Shown: positions 26,037-35,303, counted from the stretch's first letter. The stretch: 64,000 nt of DNA from SURF-21 sp964462595 (GCA_964462595.1 CAYWXM010000060.1:9708-73707), one strand, 5' to 3'. Notes: a model not told the origin generated them from the sequence alone. Program-made: numbers and translations.

Positions 26037-28222
26037 TGAGTAGGATAATCGCAACCGCAGCTATAAAAGGGGCCCACAAGGAGTTAGCCGAGGCCGAACG
26101 CTTGTTCAACGAGACGGCCGAGGCGGCCGGCGCCACCGCCGCGGTGGAGTTCCCCAACACGGGCTACTACCTGCCCATCATCTACGCTCTCACCGGGCAT
26201 AAGATAGAGAAGGTAGAGGACATGGCCGAGACCCTGAGACTGGCCAAGGAGCTCATGCCGCCGGTGCCCAGGCAGAACCACTGGGTGCCCTATCTGGGGC
26301 ACACGCTGGACGCGGGCGTCGCCACCCTCTTCGCGGGGGAGATTATCGAGGGCTGCAAGTACGTCACCAGCCCGCCCGTGGACGATATGTGGCTCGGCGC
26401 CGCGGACGACGTGATCATGCGCGAGCGCGGCGTGGAGTTCGTGGACGGGACAGCCCCCGGTTTCTGTGCCCTTACCGGCATAGCCTCGAACTCGGAGATG
26501 GCGGACAAGATAGTGGTGGAGCTGCTGCAGAAGAACCTGTACGTATGGATGTCAGGTCATATCGAGGGCAGGACCATCACCGAACAGCTCATGGAGGCTG
26601 ACCGCCAGCTGGGATGGGACACGCGCATCGTGCCCTACGGCAAGGAGATGAGTTCGGCGGTGTATTCGCTCGGGTTCGCGGCCAGGGCGGCCATGTCCTT
26701 CGGCGGCGCCAAGCCGGGCGACTTCAACAAGGTGCTGCGTTACAACAAGAACCGCATATTCGCCTTCGTGCTGGCGCTCGATTACGTTGACGAGCAGAAA
26801 TACGCCTACGCGGCGGGGGCCATAAACTACGGCTTCCCCACCATCGCCAGCTCCAAGATCCCGGAGATCCTCCCCACCGGCGTGTGCACCTACGAGCACG
26901 TGGTCTCGGATATCCCCGAGGAGGAGATCGTGCAGAAGTGCGTCGAGGTGAGGGGGCTCAAGATCCAGATCGCCGAGATCCCCATACCCATGGCCTATGG
27001 GCCCGCTTTCGAGGGCGAGGTGATCCGCAAGGACGACATGTACATACAGTTCGGCGGGAATATCACCCCCGCGTTCGAGTACGTGACGATGAAAGAGATA
27101 AGCGAGATCGACGACCACGATATACAGGTAGTGGGGCCGGAGATCGACGACGTCAACGAGGGCGACGCCCTTCCCCTGGGCATCGTGGTGGAAGTGGCCG
27201 GGCGCAAGATGCAGGAGGACTTCGAGTCCATCCTGGAGCGCCAGATACACCACCTCATCAACGGCGCCGAGGGCATCTGGCACATGGGCCAGCGCGACAT
27301 CGTGTGGACGCGCATCAGCAAGAAGGCCCAGGCCAAGGGGTTCAAGATCTACCATTACGGCGAGATCATCCACGCCAAGCTCATCAACGACTTCCCCTCC
27401 ATCGTGGACAAGGTGAAGGTGACCATCTACACCAACATCGAGGACGTGGAGAAATGGGAGGCGACGGCCCGCCATTCCTACCGCTACCGCGACGAGAAGA
27501 CGGCCGGTATGACCGACGATTCCGTGGACACCTTCTACTCCTGCACCCTGTGCCAGTCCTTCGCCCCCACCCACGTATGCATCATCTCGCCCCAGAGGCT
27601 GGGGCTGTGCGGAGCGTACAACTGGTTGGACGGCAAAGCGGCGTACGAGATCGATCCCACCGGGCCCAACCAGCCGGTGAAGAAGGGAGACTGCGTCGAC
27701 GAGACCAGGGGCTCGTGGCCGGCCGTTGACGAGTTCGTGAAGACGAATTCCGGGGGCAGCGTGGAATCGGTGTACCTGTACACCATGATGGAGAACCCCA
27801 TGACCTCTTGCGGGTGCTTCGAGTGCATCGTGGCCTTCCTGCCCATATGCAACGGGGTGATGATCGTCAACCGCGAGCACACCGGCATGACCCCCTGCGG
27901 CATGACCTTCTCCACTCTGGCCAACACGGTGGGGGGCGGCAACGTGACCCCCGGCTTTATCGGCATCGGGAAGGTCTATATAACCTCGAAGAAGTTCATC
28001 TCGGCGGACGGAGGCTTCAAGCGCATAGTGTGGATGCCCAAGGAGCTCAAGGAGATGCTTTCCGAGCAGCTCGCCGCTCGCTGTGAGGACGACGACGTGG
28101 CCGACCCCGACTTTATCAGCAAGGTCGCCGACGAGGAAGTGGGCCTTACGGAGGAGGAGATCCTCCCCTTCCTGGAGGAGAAGGGGCATCCCGCCCTGGC
28201 CATGGAGCCGATGCTGACGTAA
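26036..28222 (+). CDS. acsB: acetyl-CoA synthase catalytic subunit, bacterial type
   Basis: A 728-aa enzyme that joins CO, the methyl group of the corrinoid protein and CoA. It is full-length bacterial: an N-terminal CODH-binding domain of about 310 aa, middle domain and C-terminal catalytic domain. A-cluster ligands are Cys503, Cys506, Cys515 and Cys525 (CTLCQSFAPTHVC, then LCGAYNW) and Cys592-Gly-Cys594 (SCGCFEC). These are each three residues before the Moorella positions 506, 509, 518, 528, 595 and 597. So all cluster ligands are present. Confidence 0.97.
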   Translation: MSRIIATAAIKGAHKELAEAERLFNETAEAAGATAAVEFPNTGYYLPIIYALTGHKIEKVEDMAETLRLAKELMPPVPRQNHWVPYLGHTLDAGVATLFAGEIIEGCKYVTSPPVDDMWLGAADDVIMRERGVEFVDGTAPGFCALTGIASNSEMADKIVVELLQKNLYVWMSGHIEGRTITEQLMEADRQLGWDTRIVPYGKEMSSAVYSLGFAARAAMSFGGAKPGDFNKVLRYNKNRIFAFVLALDYVDEQKYAYAAGAINYGFPTIASSKIPEILPTGVCTYEHVVSDIPEEEIVQKCVEVRGLKIQIAEIPIPMAYGPAFEGEVIRKDDMYIQFGGNITPAFEYVTMKEISEIDDHDIQVVGPEIDDVNEGDALPLGIVVEVAGRKMQEDFESILERQIHHLINGAEGIWHMGQRDIVWTRISKKAQAKGFKIYHYGEIIHAKLINDFPSIVDKVKVTIYTNIEDVEKWEATARHSYRYRDEKTAGMTDDSVDTFYSCTLCQSFAPTHVCIISPQRLGLCGAYNWLDGKAAYEIDPTGPNQPVKKGDCVDETRGSWPAVDEFVKTNSGGSVESVYLYTMMENPMTSCGCFECIVAFLPICNGVMIVNREHTGMTPCGMTFSTLANTVGGGNVTPGFIGIGKVYITSKKFISADGGFKRIVWMPKELKEMLSEQLAARCEDDDVADPDFISKVADEEVGLTEEEILPFLEEKGHPALAMEPMLT

Positions 28223-28232
28223 GTGGAGCCAA

Positions 28233-28260
28233 GAGGAGGGGGACCTCGGCCCCCCTCCTC
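28233..28260 (+). promoter_or_regulatory. Strong intercistronic hairpin between acsB and acsC
   Basis: GAGGAGGGGG pairs perfectly with CCCCCTCCTC across an 8-nt loop, then GTTTAAAG follows. The short T-run makes it a leaky terminator or a stability element that may set the ratio of acsB to downstream transcripts. Confidence 0.65.
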
Positions 28261-28313
28261 GTTTAAAGATAACGTGGTGGGAAAACCGCTGATCTAGTAG
28301 GAAGGAGCTTGTG

Positions 28314-29663
28314 ATGGGACTTTCGGGCTTGGATATCTTCAAAAAGCTACCCAAGACCAACTGTAAAGAATGCGGCTTCCCGACCTGCCTCGCCTTCGCC
28401 ATGAAGCTGGCGGCGGGACAGGCATCGCTCGACCTGTGTCCATACGTTACGGACGAAGTGAGAGCGGAGCTGGCGGAGGCCAGCGCCCCGCCCATCCGCG
28501 GGGTTACGGTGGGAACTGGGGACGAGGCCTTCAAGGTAGGCGAGGAGCTGGTGCTCTTCCGCCACGAGAAGACCTTCTTCAACCCCGCAGTCTTGGGTGT
28601 CTTGATAAGCGATGACATGGACGACGCCAAGGTAGACGAACTGGTAAAACAGGTAAACGAGTGCGAGCACGAGCGTGTCGGCGTGATGATGAAAGTAGGG
28701 ACCATTGCGCTGAAGGCCGCCTCGGGCGACGCGGGCAAGTTCAAGGCCCTGGTGGAGAAGGTAAAGGGCATGACCAAGAAGCCCCTCATCCTCATGTCCG
28801 AGGACGTGGAGGTAATGAAGGCGGGGGTGGAGGCCGCGGCGGACTTGCGTCCGTTGCTTCATGCCGCCACCGAGGGCAATGCCGATGCCATGGGAGAGTT
28901 GGCCAAGGAAAAGGACCTCCCCCTGGTGGTCAAGTCAGAGGACCTGGAGAAGCTCTCGGAGCTTTCCGAGAAGCTGACCGGCATGGGGGTGAAGGATCTC
29001 ATTCTCGACCCCTCCCCGCGCCTCCCGCGCGAGACCTTCAAGGACCTGGTGTCCTTGAGGCGCTCCGCCTTGAACGACAAGTACGCTCCCTTCGGCTTCT
29101 CGACCATCACTTTCACCTGCGAGGAAACGGATGACGAGCTCTACGAGACGGCCCTGGCCAGCATGTACATCTGCAAGTACGGCGGCATAGTTATCATGTC
29201 CCACGCCGAACAGTGGAGGATGTATCCCCTGCTGGTGCTGATACTGAACATCTTCACGGATCCCCAGCGCCCCATGGCAGTGGATGCCAAGTTCTACGAG
29301 ATCGGCACGCCGGACGAGATGAGCCCGGTTATCATAACCACGAACTTCTCCCTCACCTACTTCATCGTCTCCGGCGAGATCGAGGGAAGCAGGATCCCGG
29401 CCTGGCTGGGTGTCGTGGACGTGGACGGCCAGTCCGTGCTCACCGCCTGGGCGGCGGGCAAGTTCGTGCCCGAAGTGATAGCGAAGTTCGTCAACACCTC
29501 GGGAATAGCGGACAAGGTCAAGCACCGCAAGCTGATCATCCCCGGCTACGTGGCCCAGATCTCGGGCGAGCTGGAGGAGGAACTGCCCGATTGGGAGATA
29601 GTCATCGGCACCAGGGAGGCGGCGGACCTGCCGGCTTTCCTGCGTCAGTTCTCGACCTCCTAG
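28314..29663 (+). CDS. acsC: corrinoid iron-sulfur protein large subunit
   Basis: The 449-aa CdhE/AcsC gamma subunit. The N-terminal [4Fe-4S] domain has Cys17, Cys20, Cys25 and Cys42 (NCKECGFPTC and DLCPY), and a TIM-barrel plus C-terminal corrinoid-binding domain follow. It carries the methyl group from AcsE to AcsB, with AcsD as its partner. A GTG at 28311 is in frame, but ATG at 28314 is better placed behind GGAAGGAG. Typical length and no missing ligands. Confidence 0.95.
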   Translation: MGLSGLDIFKKLPKTNCKECGFPTCLAFAMKLAAGQASLDLCPYVTDEVRAELAEASAPPIRGVTVGTGDEAFKVGEELVLFRHEKTFFNPAVLGVLISDDMDDAKVDELVKQVNECEHERVGVMMKVGTIALKAASGDAGKFKALVEKVKGMTKKPLILMSEDVEVMKAGVEAAADLRPLLHAATEGNADAMGELAKEKDLPLVVKSEDLEKLSELSEKLTGMGVKDLILDPSPRLPRETFKDLVSLRRSALNDKYAPFGFSTITFTCEETDDELYETALASMYICKYGGIVIMSHAEQWRMYPLLVLILNIFTDPQRPMAVDAKFYEIGTPDEMSPVIITTNFSLTYFIVSGEIEGSRIPAWLGVVDVDGQSVLTAWAAGKFVPEVIAKFVNTSGIADKVKHRKLIIPGYVAQISGELEEELPDWEIVIGTREAADLPAFLRQFSTS

Positions 29664-29774
29664 GCGGCACGATAAAGCGAGCGGCGGCCGGTTTCATAAA
29701 AGCCGCATCTGAAGACCGACCGGCGCTGTATGATGATGCGGCAACGATTACAGTATAGAGGAGGAACGCAAGAG

Positions 29775-30443
29775 ATGATCATCACCACATCGAAACCCTT
29801 CGAGGAGGTATTGAAACAACTCGAGGGGGAGGACAAGGTGTTCATAGTCGGGTGTGGCTTGTGCGCCACCGACTGCGAGACGGGCGGCGAGCCGCAGGTT
29901 GCCGAGATGAAGGCCAGGCTCGAGGCCGAGGGCAAGATGGTGACCGGGACCATCGTCTTCGACGAGGTATGTCACGAGCTCAACACCAAGCGTAAGTTCC
30001 GGGAGAACAAGGAGGCGGTGGAGGCCGCTGATAGTTACGTGGTCATGGCGTGTGGCGCCGGCACCCAGTCAGTGCGCGAGTGCACGGAAAAGGCAGTGCA
30101 CTCCGCCAACAACACCGTCTTTCTGGGCAATATCCAGAGACACGGGCAGTTCGTGGAGAAGTGCTCCCTGTGCGGTGACTGCGTGCTGGAGGATTTCGGG
30201 GCCATCTGCCCGGTGACCCGCTGCCACAAGGGTATCCTCAACGGGCCCTGCGGCGGCACCGACGACGGCAAGTGCGAGACGGACAAGGAAAAGGACTGCG
30301 CCTGGACCTTGATCTACAACCAGCTGGAGAAGATGGGCAAGCTCGACCGCTTCAAGCGCATATACGGCCTCAAGAACTGGCAGGCCAGCATGAAGCCGGG
30401 AAGGGTCATGTTCGAGAGGAAGGGCAAGGAGGTGGGCGAGTAA
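29775..30443 (+). CDS. metV: methylenetetrahydrofolate reductase partner MetV
   Basis: A 222-aa MTHFR_C-type protein (MetV), rich in Cys. N-terminal GCGLCATDC and the C-terminal CSLCGDC, ICPVTRCHKG, NGPCGG and KDCAW motifs should bind iron-sulfur clusters or zinc. In acetogens MetV forms a heterodimer with MetF and probably passes electrons to its flavin. ATG at 29775 follows GAGGAGGAAC; the frame starts upstream at 29730. metF begins 1 nt after this gene. Confidence 0.88.
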   Translation: MIITTSKPFEEVLKQLEGEDKVFIVGCGLCATDCETGGEPQVAEMKARLEAEGKMVTGTIVFDEVCHELNTKRKFRENKEAVEAADSYVVMACGAGTQSVRECTEKAVHSANNTVFLGNIQRHGQFVEKCSLCGDCVLEDFGAICPVTRCHKGILNGPCGGTDDGKCETDKEKDCAWTLIYNQLEKMGKLDRFKRIYGLKNWQASMKPGRVMFERKGKEVGE

Positions 30444-30444
30444 G

Positions 30445-31374
30445 ATGACGTTACTTATTGACAAGCACCTCAAGCCCGGTATCCAGGAGATACTGGAATC
30501 CGGCACCTTCCTGGTCACGGGAGAGATCGGACCCCCCAAGGGGACGGACATCGACGAGATGATCGGGCATATCGACCTGCTCAAGGACAAGGTGCACGCC
30601 ATGAACATCACGGACAACCAGTCCTCGGTGATGCGCTATCCCTCCCTGGGCACGGCCCTGATCATCAAGGAACACGGCGGTGAGCCCAACCTGCAGGTGA
30701 CCTGCCGCGACCGCAACCGCCTGGCCATCGAGGCGGACCTGCTGTTCGCATATACCCGCGGTATCCGCAGCGTGCTATGCCTCACCGGCGACTCCATCCC
30801 GGTAGGTGACCACAAGGAAGCCAAGGCGGTCTTCGATTGCGAGAGCGTGCAACTCCTGCAGATGATCGGCAACATGGAAGAGGGCAAGGACTCCGGCGGA
30901 AACGAGATGAAGGGCGGCGTGGAGTTCTACAAGGGCGCTATCGTCACTCCGGAAGCACACCCCATAGAGCCCCAGATGCTCAAGTTCGAGAAGAAGATCG
31001 AGGCGGGGGCGCAATGGTTCCAGACCCAGGCCGTCTACGACATGGATAACTTCAAGCGCTTCATGGAACAGGCCCGCAAGATCAGCGACAAGGTGAAGAT
31101 ATGCGCGGGGCTCGTTCTCCTTACCAGCATGGGAGCCATAAGGTACATGAACGCCAACGTCCCCGGCGTCTTCGTTCCGGATAACCTGGTGCAGGAGATG
31201 ACGGACGCGCCCAAGGGCGAGGCTCTCAATACGGGGATCAGGATCATGGCCCGCCAGATACGCCAGTGCATCGACGAGGAGCTCTGCGACGGCGTGCATA
31301 TCATGGCTATCGGAAAAGAGGGCGCGGTGCCGCAGATCCTCGACGAGGCCGGCGTGGACATCTCCAAGATGTAG
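30445..31374 (+). CDS. metF: 5,10-methylenetetrahydrofolate reductase
   Basis: A 309-aa TIM-barrel flavoprotein reducing methylene-THF to methyl-THF, the last step before AcsE. Visible are the N-terminal VTGEIGPPKGTD, the folate region NITDNQSSVMR, VLCLTGDS and the AQWFQTQAVYD strand. It follows metV by 1 nt, which argues for the MetFV complex rather than an NADH-only enzyme. There is no RnfC2-like subunit nearby, so the electron donor is open. Confidence 0.94.
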   Translation: MTLLIDKHLKPGIQEILESGTFLVTGEIGPPKGTDIDEMIGHIDLLKDKVHAMNITDNQSSVMRYPSLGTALIIKEHGGEPNLQVTCRDRNRLAIEADLLFAYTRGIRSVLCLTGDSIPVGDHKEAKAVFDCESVQLLQMIGNMEEGKDSGGNEMKGGVEFYKGAIVTPEAHPIEPQMLKFEKKIEAGAQWFQTQAVYDMDNFKRFMEQARKISDKVKICAGLVLLTSMGAIRYMNANVPGVFVPDNLVQEMTDAPKGEALNTGIRIMARQIRQCIDEELCDGVHIMAIGKEGAVPQILDEAGVDISKM

Positions 31375-31644
31375 CATGGGTCTTACGATCCGAAATTGGT
31401 CCGAGGTAAAGGAAACACGCAGACGTATTCGTGCCAGGCCTGCACGTTGGGAAGCGTGGAGGCGCTGGCACCGTCGCGTCACCCTTCGGGTGCCGCTGTC
31501 GCTTACGCGATGCAAACCACATTGGTGATTGCACAGGCGCGTGGGTTATGGGTCGGGGCATGAGTGCGCAGACGTGCGATCTGTGGATCGAGGCGTAGTT
31601 GAGTAAACGGGCGGGTTATGGATAGAGGCGTTGGGTGGTAGGTA
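31375..31644. other. Spacer with repeat copy B
   Basis: 270 nt of non-coding DNA inside an otherwise tight locus. It contains repeat copy B and two similar purine-rich phrases, GGGTTATGGGTCGGGG and GGGTTATGGATAGAGG, of unknown meaning. The locus may be split into two transcripts here. Confidence 0.5.
31423..31514 (+). repeat. Dispersed intergenic hairpin repeat, copy B
   Basis: Left end ACGTATTCGTGCCAGGCC at 31423-31440; right end CGCTTACGCGATGCA at 31500-31514. The core folds as CACCC-TTC-GGGTG. Changes from copy A in the stem keep the pairing, which suggests that the RNA or DNA hairpin is selected. Confidence 0.75.
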
Positions 31645-32679
31645 ATGGGAAATTGGGAACCGGCCATGATGGCCTCGGCCATAGGCAGCCTTCCGCACCT
31701 TGACCCGGAAGAAGCCTGCGAGGTGACGCTCGAATACCTCGAGGAGGCCCCGACGTGGCCCCAATTGCCGCGGCGGGATTTTCGCGAGAATATGTATGCC
31801 CAGTTCAGCGAGGGTTTTCCCGGTGTCGTGGTGGATATGGAGAGACGCAAGGTATTTTGCGATACCTCGGTCGATCTCCTGCCGCAGATAGAGGGCGTTT
31901 ACCGGGCTTACCTGGAGGGCGATCATTCCAGCATGTCGGTGGGGATAGATTACGCCGCCGGGCTGCATGCCTTCGCGGAGAGAGTAAAGAAGGAGGGTAA
32001 GGTATATCCCATCCTCAAAGGGCAGGTCACCGGGCCCATTAGCTTTGGTTTAACGGTCATGGATGAGAACAACCGGCCTATCCTTTATAACGACGAGCTG
32101 GCCGATGCCATGGTGAAACTGCTCAATCTCAAGGCGAGATGGATGGAGGAGTTCCTGCGGCAGACCGGCGCGGCCGAAGAGGTCCTTATATTCTTTGATG
32201 AACCATACCTGGTTTCGGTGGGCTCGGCCCTGGTGAGCGTAAGCGAGGATCGTGTGCTGGACTCGCTGCGTCTATGCGCGGAGGGATTGACCTGCCTGAC
32301 GGGGACACATTGCTGCGGCAACACGGATTGGTCCCTGCTTTTCAAGACGGGCCTCCAGGTGGTGAACTTCGATGCTTTCCTTTATATGGACAGCATGGCC
32401 CTGTATCCCGCGGAACTGGCGGATTTCCTGCAGCGGGGCGGGGTCCTGGCATGGGGACTGGTGGTGAACAAGCCGGAAGTGGAGGGCGAGAGCGTGGACA
32501 GCCTGGCCCGACGTTTTGAAGAGGGCGTTGACCTGCTGGTATCGAGGGGAGTGCCCAGGGACCTTATCATGGAAAGGGCGATGATCACCCCCTCGTGCGG
32601 CCTGGAAGGCGTATCGCCGTCTCAGGCGGAGAGGGCATATATGCTGACCGCCGAGCTTTCGCGCCGCCTGCGGGGCTGA
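31645..32679 (+). CDS. MetE C-terminal / UROD-like methyltransferase domain protein
   Basis: A 344-aa TIM-barrel protein resembling the catalytic C-terminal half of cobalamin-independent methionine synthase (core MetE). The putative zinc ligands are visible: the His and Cys in GTHCCGNTDW and the Cys in ITPSCGLEG. N-terminal SAIGSLPHLDPEEA is typical of the short MetE-like group. Short MetE proteins in anaerobes can use methylcorrinoid rather than methylfolate as donor. Placement between metF and acsE fits a methyl-transfer role; the acceptor is not known. Confidence 0.78.
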   Translation: MGNWEPAMMASAIGSLPHLDPEEACEVTLEYLEEAPTWPQLPRRDFRENMYAQFSEGFPGVVVDMERRKVFCDTSVDLLPQIEGVYRAYLEGDHSSMSVGIDYAAGLHAFAERVKKEGKVYPILKGQVTGPISFGLTVMDENNRPILYNDELADAMVKLLNLKARWMEEFLRQTGAAEEVLIFFDEPYLVSVGSALVSVSEDRVLDSLRLCAEGLTCLTGTHCCGNTDWSLLFKTGLQVVNFDAFLYMDSMALYPAELADFLQRGGVLAWGLVVNKPEVEGESVDSLARRFEEGVDLLVSRGVPRDLIMERAMITPSCGLEGVSPSQAERAYMLTAELSRRLRG

Positions 32680-32710
32680 GGATGCGTTGGAATTGAGCTG
32701 TGGAGGAAGC

Positions 32711-33679
32711 TTGGATAAAGGGGACCGCTTGCCACAAGGGGAACGGGAAAGGCATTACGACCAGCGCCTGCCGCGCTGGCTGCACCGACCCATTCATGCC
32801 GGGAGGAACATGCGCGAGGTAGACAGCATACTGCGCAGCCTCGAGCTCCATACCGTCTGTGAGAGCGCGAAATGCCCCAACCGCATGGAATGTTTCTCCT
32901 CCCGCACCGCAACCTTCATGCTCCTGGGCGAGGTCTGCACGCGCAACTGTTCGTTCTGTTCGGTGGCCAAGGGCGTGCCCAGGGATGTGGATGCCGGAGA
33001 GCCGAAGAGGGTGGCCGAAGCCGCGGTTTCCCTGGGCCTGCAGCACGTGGTCATGACCAGCGTGACGCGGGACGATCTCGAGGACGGCGGAGCGGGCCAT
33101 TTCGCGGCAGCCATCCGTGCCATAAGAAAACACCTGCCGCTTGCTTCGGTGGAGGTACTGACCCCCGATTTTAAAGGAGGCCTGGATGCGCTACGCGTGG
33201 TCCTCTCCGAGAAGCCGGATGTGTTCAATCACAACCTCGAGACGGTGGAGGAGCTTTACCCCGGTGTGCGTCCGCAGGCAGACTACGCCAGGTCTCTCGA
33301 GCTGTTGAGGGTTGCCGGCGATATCTGCCCCGACGTCAGCATCAAGAGCGGCATCATGGTCGGCCTGGGTGAAACCCGCGCCCAGCTCGTGAGGCTTTTC
33401 CGCGACCTGTCGGAGGCGGGTTGTGATATGCTCACCATCGGGCAGTATCTGCGGCCGTCGAAACAGCAGATGAAGGTCGTGAGGTTCCTTCCCCCGCACG
33501 AATTCGATGAGCTGGCCGGGGAGGCGGAGGAGGCCGGCATCCCGCTGGTGGCCTCGGCGCCTTTCGTGCGCAGTTCCTACCGGGCGAAGGAGCTTTTGTA
33601 TAGGAGGGAAAAACAGTGGGCCGCACGGGCGGCCGCAGGCTTAACCAAGGAGGAGGAACGATATGCTGATCATCGGTGA
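32711..33679 (+). CDS. lipA: lipoyl synthase
   Basis: A radical-SAM enzyme of 322 aa inserting two sulfurs into octanoyl-lysine. The auxiliary cluster Cys50, Cys55 and Cys61 (VCESAKCPNRMEC), the SAM cluster Cys76, Cys80 and Cys83 (CTRNCSFC) and the C-terminal RSSYRA are all visible. TTG at 32711 is chosen because GGAGGAAGC lies just before it; another TTG at 32687 is in frame. The gene overlaps acsE by 17 nt. Lipoylation serves GcvH at 61889, but its place in the acetyl-CoA locus is unusual. Confidence 0.93.
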   Translation: MDKGDRLPQGERERHYDQRLPRWLHRPIHAGRNMREVDSILRSLELHTVCESAKCPNRMECFSSRTATFMLLGEVCTRNCSFCSVAKGVPRDVDAGEPKRVAEAAVSLGLQHVVMTSVTRDDLEDGGAGHFAAAIRAIRKHLPLASVEVLTPDFKGGLDALRVVLSEKPDVFNHNLETVEELYPGVRPQADYARSLELLRVAGDICPDVSIKSGIMVGLGETRAQLVRLFRDLSEAGCDMLTIGQYLRPSKQQMKVVRFLPPHEFDELAGEAEEAGIPLVASAPFVRSSYRAKELLYRREKQWAARAAAGLTKEEERYADHR

Positions 33680-34547
33680 AAAGGTAAACGTGATGATGAA
33701 GGTCATCGGGGCCGCCATCAAGGAACGCGATAAGAAGCCCATTCAGGAAATGGCTCTGCTTCAGGCGGAAGGCGGAGCGAACTGGCTTGATATAAACCTG
33801 GGGCCCGCCACCAAGGAAGGGCCGGAAAAGATGCGTTTCGTGGTGGATGCGGTGCAGGAGGTAACCGACCTGCCCCTGGCTCTGGACACCATGAACGTGG
33901 AAGCTATGCAGGCGGGACTCGAGGCGGTCAAGGGCGAGGTCATGATCAACTCCATCTCCGCGCAGCAGGATCGTATGGAGCAGCTTATGCCCATGGCCAT
34001 CAAGTACAACGCCTGGATGGTGGGGCTGGTGCTCAATGCCCAGGGAAACGTCCCCCGTGATGCCAGCGAGAGGGTGGAGGTAGCCTACAACATCCTGAGC
34101 ATCGCCAAGGAATACGGCGTGCCCATGGACAAGATCCTCATCGACCCCATCGTGCTGCCTATAAGCGTCACCCAGGACCAGGTGCATGCGCTCGTTGACG
34201 CCATGGACATGCTGGAAGGCGTCTTTTCCGAGTTCGATCCGTCGCCGGGGACCGTGGTGGGGCTTTCAAACGTCTCCAACAGCGTGCCGGACAGCGAATT
34301 GTGCAGCCTCATCAACCGTACCCTGCTCGGCGTGCTCATGGCCAAAGGCCTGACGGCGGCGATAGTCGATCCCAACGATGAAGAGCTCATGGGTATTATA
34401 AACAAGAACAACGAGTACCAGATAATCGAGAAGATCGTTAAGGGCGAAGAGGTGGACGACAGCGATCCCCTCACCATAAAACTGCACAAGACGTACAAGG
34501 TCCTCATCGAGGAGACACTTTACGCACATTCTTACCTGGAGCTGTAA
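33663..34547 (+). CDS. acsE: methyltetrahydrofolate:corrinoid iron-sulfur protein methyltransferase
   Basis: A 294-aa pterin-binding TIM-barrel enzyme. It moves the methyl group from methyl-THF to the cobalt of AcsCD, entering the carbonyl branch. Recognisable features are LIIGEKVNVM, the pterin signature WLDINLGPAT, PLALDTMNVEAM and LSNVSNSVPD, the last containing the Asn that activates N5. The length is close to the usual 262-300. It overlaps the end of lipA. Confidence 0.92.
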   Translation: MLIIGEKVNVMMKVIGAAIKERDKKPIQEMALLQAEGGANWLDINLGPATKEGPEKMRFVVDAVQEVTDLPLALDTMNVEAMQAGLEAVKGEVMINSISAQQDRMEQLMPMAIKYNAWMVGLVLNAQGNVPRDASERVEVAYNILSIAKEYGVPMDKILIDPIVLPISVTQDQVHALVDAMDMLEGVFSEFDPSPGTVVGLSNVSNSVPDSELCSLINRTLLGVLMAKGLTAAIVDPNDEELMGIINKNNEYQIIEKIVKGEEVDDSDPLTIKLHKTYKVLIEETLYAHSYLEL

Positions 34548-34781
34548 GAGGATACGAGGGAGGAAGATAACGGGAGTCGAGGCCATTTTTCTCGCGGCCC
34601 CAATCCCCGGCCGGGGCGTGAATGGCGGATAACGCGAGCTGGTGCAGGTCCTGGCATCTCGCGCTGCGGCGCGTAAGCGGGACCGGACCCCGGGCTTGCG
34701 GCGCAGAACGCCTAACCCGGCCACATCCCGCGGGAAACAGACAGAGCGTTGGTTGTTAGTGGGAGGAAATGGGAGAAAAAA
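34548..34781. other. Spacer before the formate dehydrogenase genes
   Basis: About 230 nt of GC-rich DNA without a gene. It holds a palindrome CCCCGGCCGGGG at about 34606 that could form a weak hairpin. No strong promoter consensus is visible, although a separate start for the formate dehydrogenase genes is possible. Confidence 0.4.
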
Positions 34782-35303
34782 ATGAATGACGCACCTGGTG
34801 GAGGCAAACAACGCTTCGCGGACCCCGATGATCTCGCGCCGTTGCAGGAGGTCCTGGACAGGTACAAGGAGGAAAAGGGAGCTCTCATCCCCCTGCTTCA
34901 GGACGCCCAGGAGGCGTACGGGTATCTGGACGAAAGGGTGATGAGGGCCCTGGCCAGGGGAGCTGGCTATCAGCTCAGCCAGGTGTACGGAGTCGCTACC
35001 TTTTATACGCAGTTCAGGTTGGAGCCCATAGGGGAGCACCTCATAAGGGTCTGCCACGGCACGGCATGCCACGTGGCAGGCGCGGAGCTCATCTCCGAGG
35101 AGATATCGAACTTCCTGGGCATAAAGGACGGACAGACCACCCCGGACGGGAAGTTCACCCTGGAGTCGGTGATGTGCGTGGGTGCATGTTCGCTGTCGCC
35201 TATCATGATCGTGGACGGGGATACGCACGGCAAGCTGAAGGCGGCGAACGTGCGCAAGATCATCAAGAAGTACAAGGGCGATAGCGGGGAGACGGAAGAA
35301 TGA
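34782..35303 (+). CDS. NuoE-like [2Fe-2S] subunit
   Basis: A 173-aa thioredoxin-like [2Fe-2S] protein of the NuoE/HndA/HydC family. The four Cys ligands are in CHGTAC and CVGAC, spaced as in the family. It bridges the FMN site of the NuoF-like partner to other clusters. ATG at 34782 follows GGGAGAAAA. It overlaps the NuoF-like gene by 4 nt and forms one complex with it and the formate dehydrogenase. Confidence 0.9.
   Translation: MNDAPGGGKQRFADPDDLAPLQEVLDRYKEEKGALIPLLQDAQEAYGYLDERVMRALARGAGYQLSQVYGVATFYTQFRLEPIGEHLIRVCHGTACHVAGAELISEEISNFLGIKDGQTTPDGKFTLESVMCVGACSLSPIMIVDGDTHGKLKAANVRKIIKKYKGDSGETEE

Noticed and set aside
26552..28795. 747-codon antisense frame across acsB
   Set aside because: Long His/Val/Leu-rich antisense frames are expected opposite highly GC-biased genes; acsB on the plus strand has all catalytic motifs.
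34660..34700. Fourth, inverted copy of the dispersed repeat
   Set aside because: It shares only CGCGTAAGCG (34670-34679) and lacks the hairpin core and the other end.
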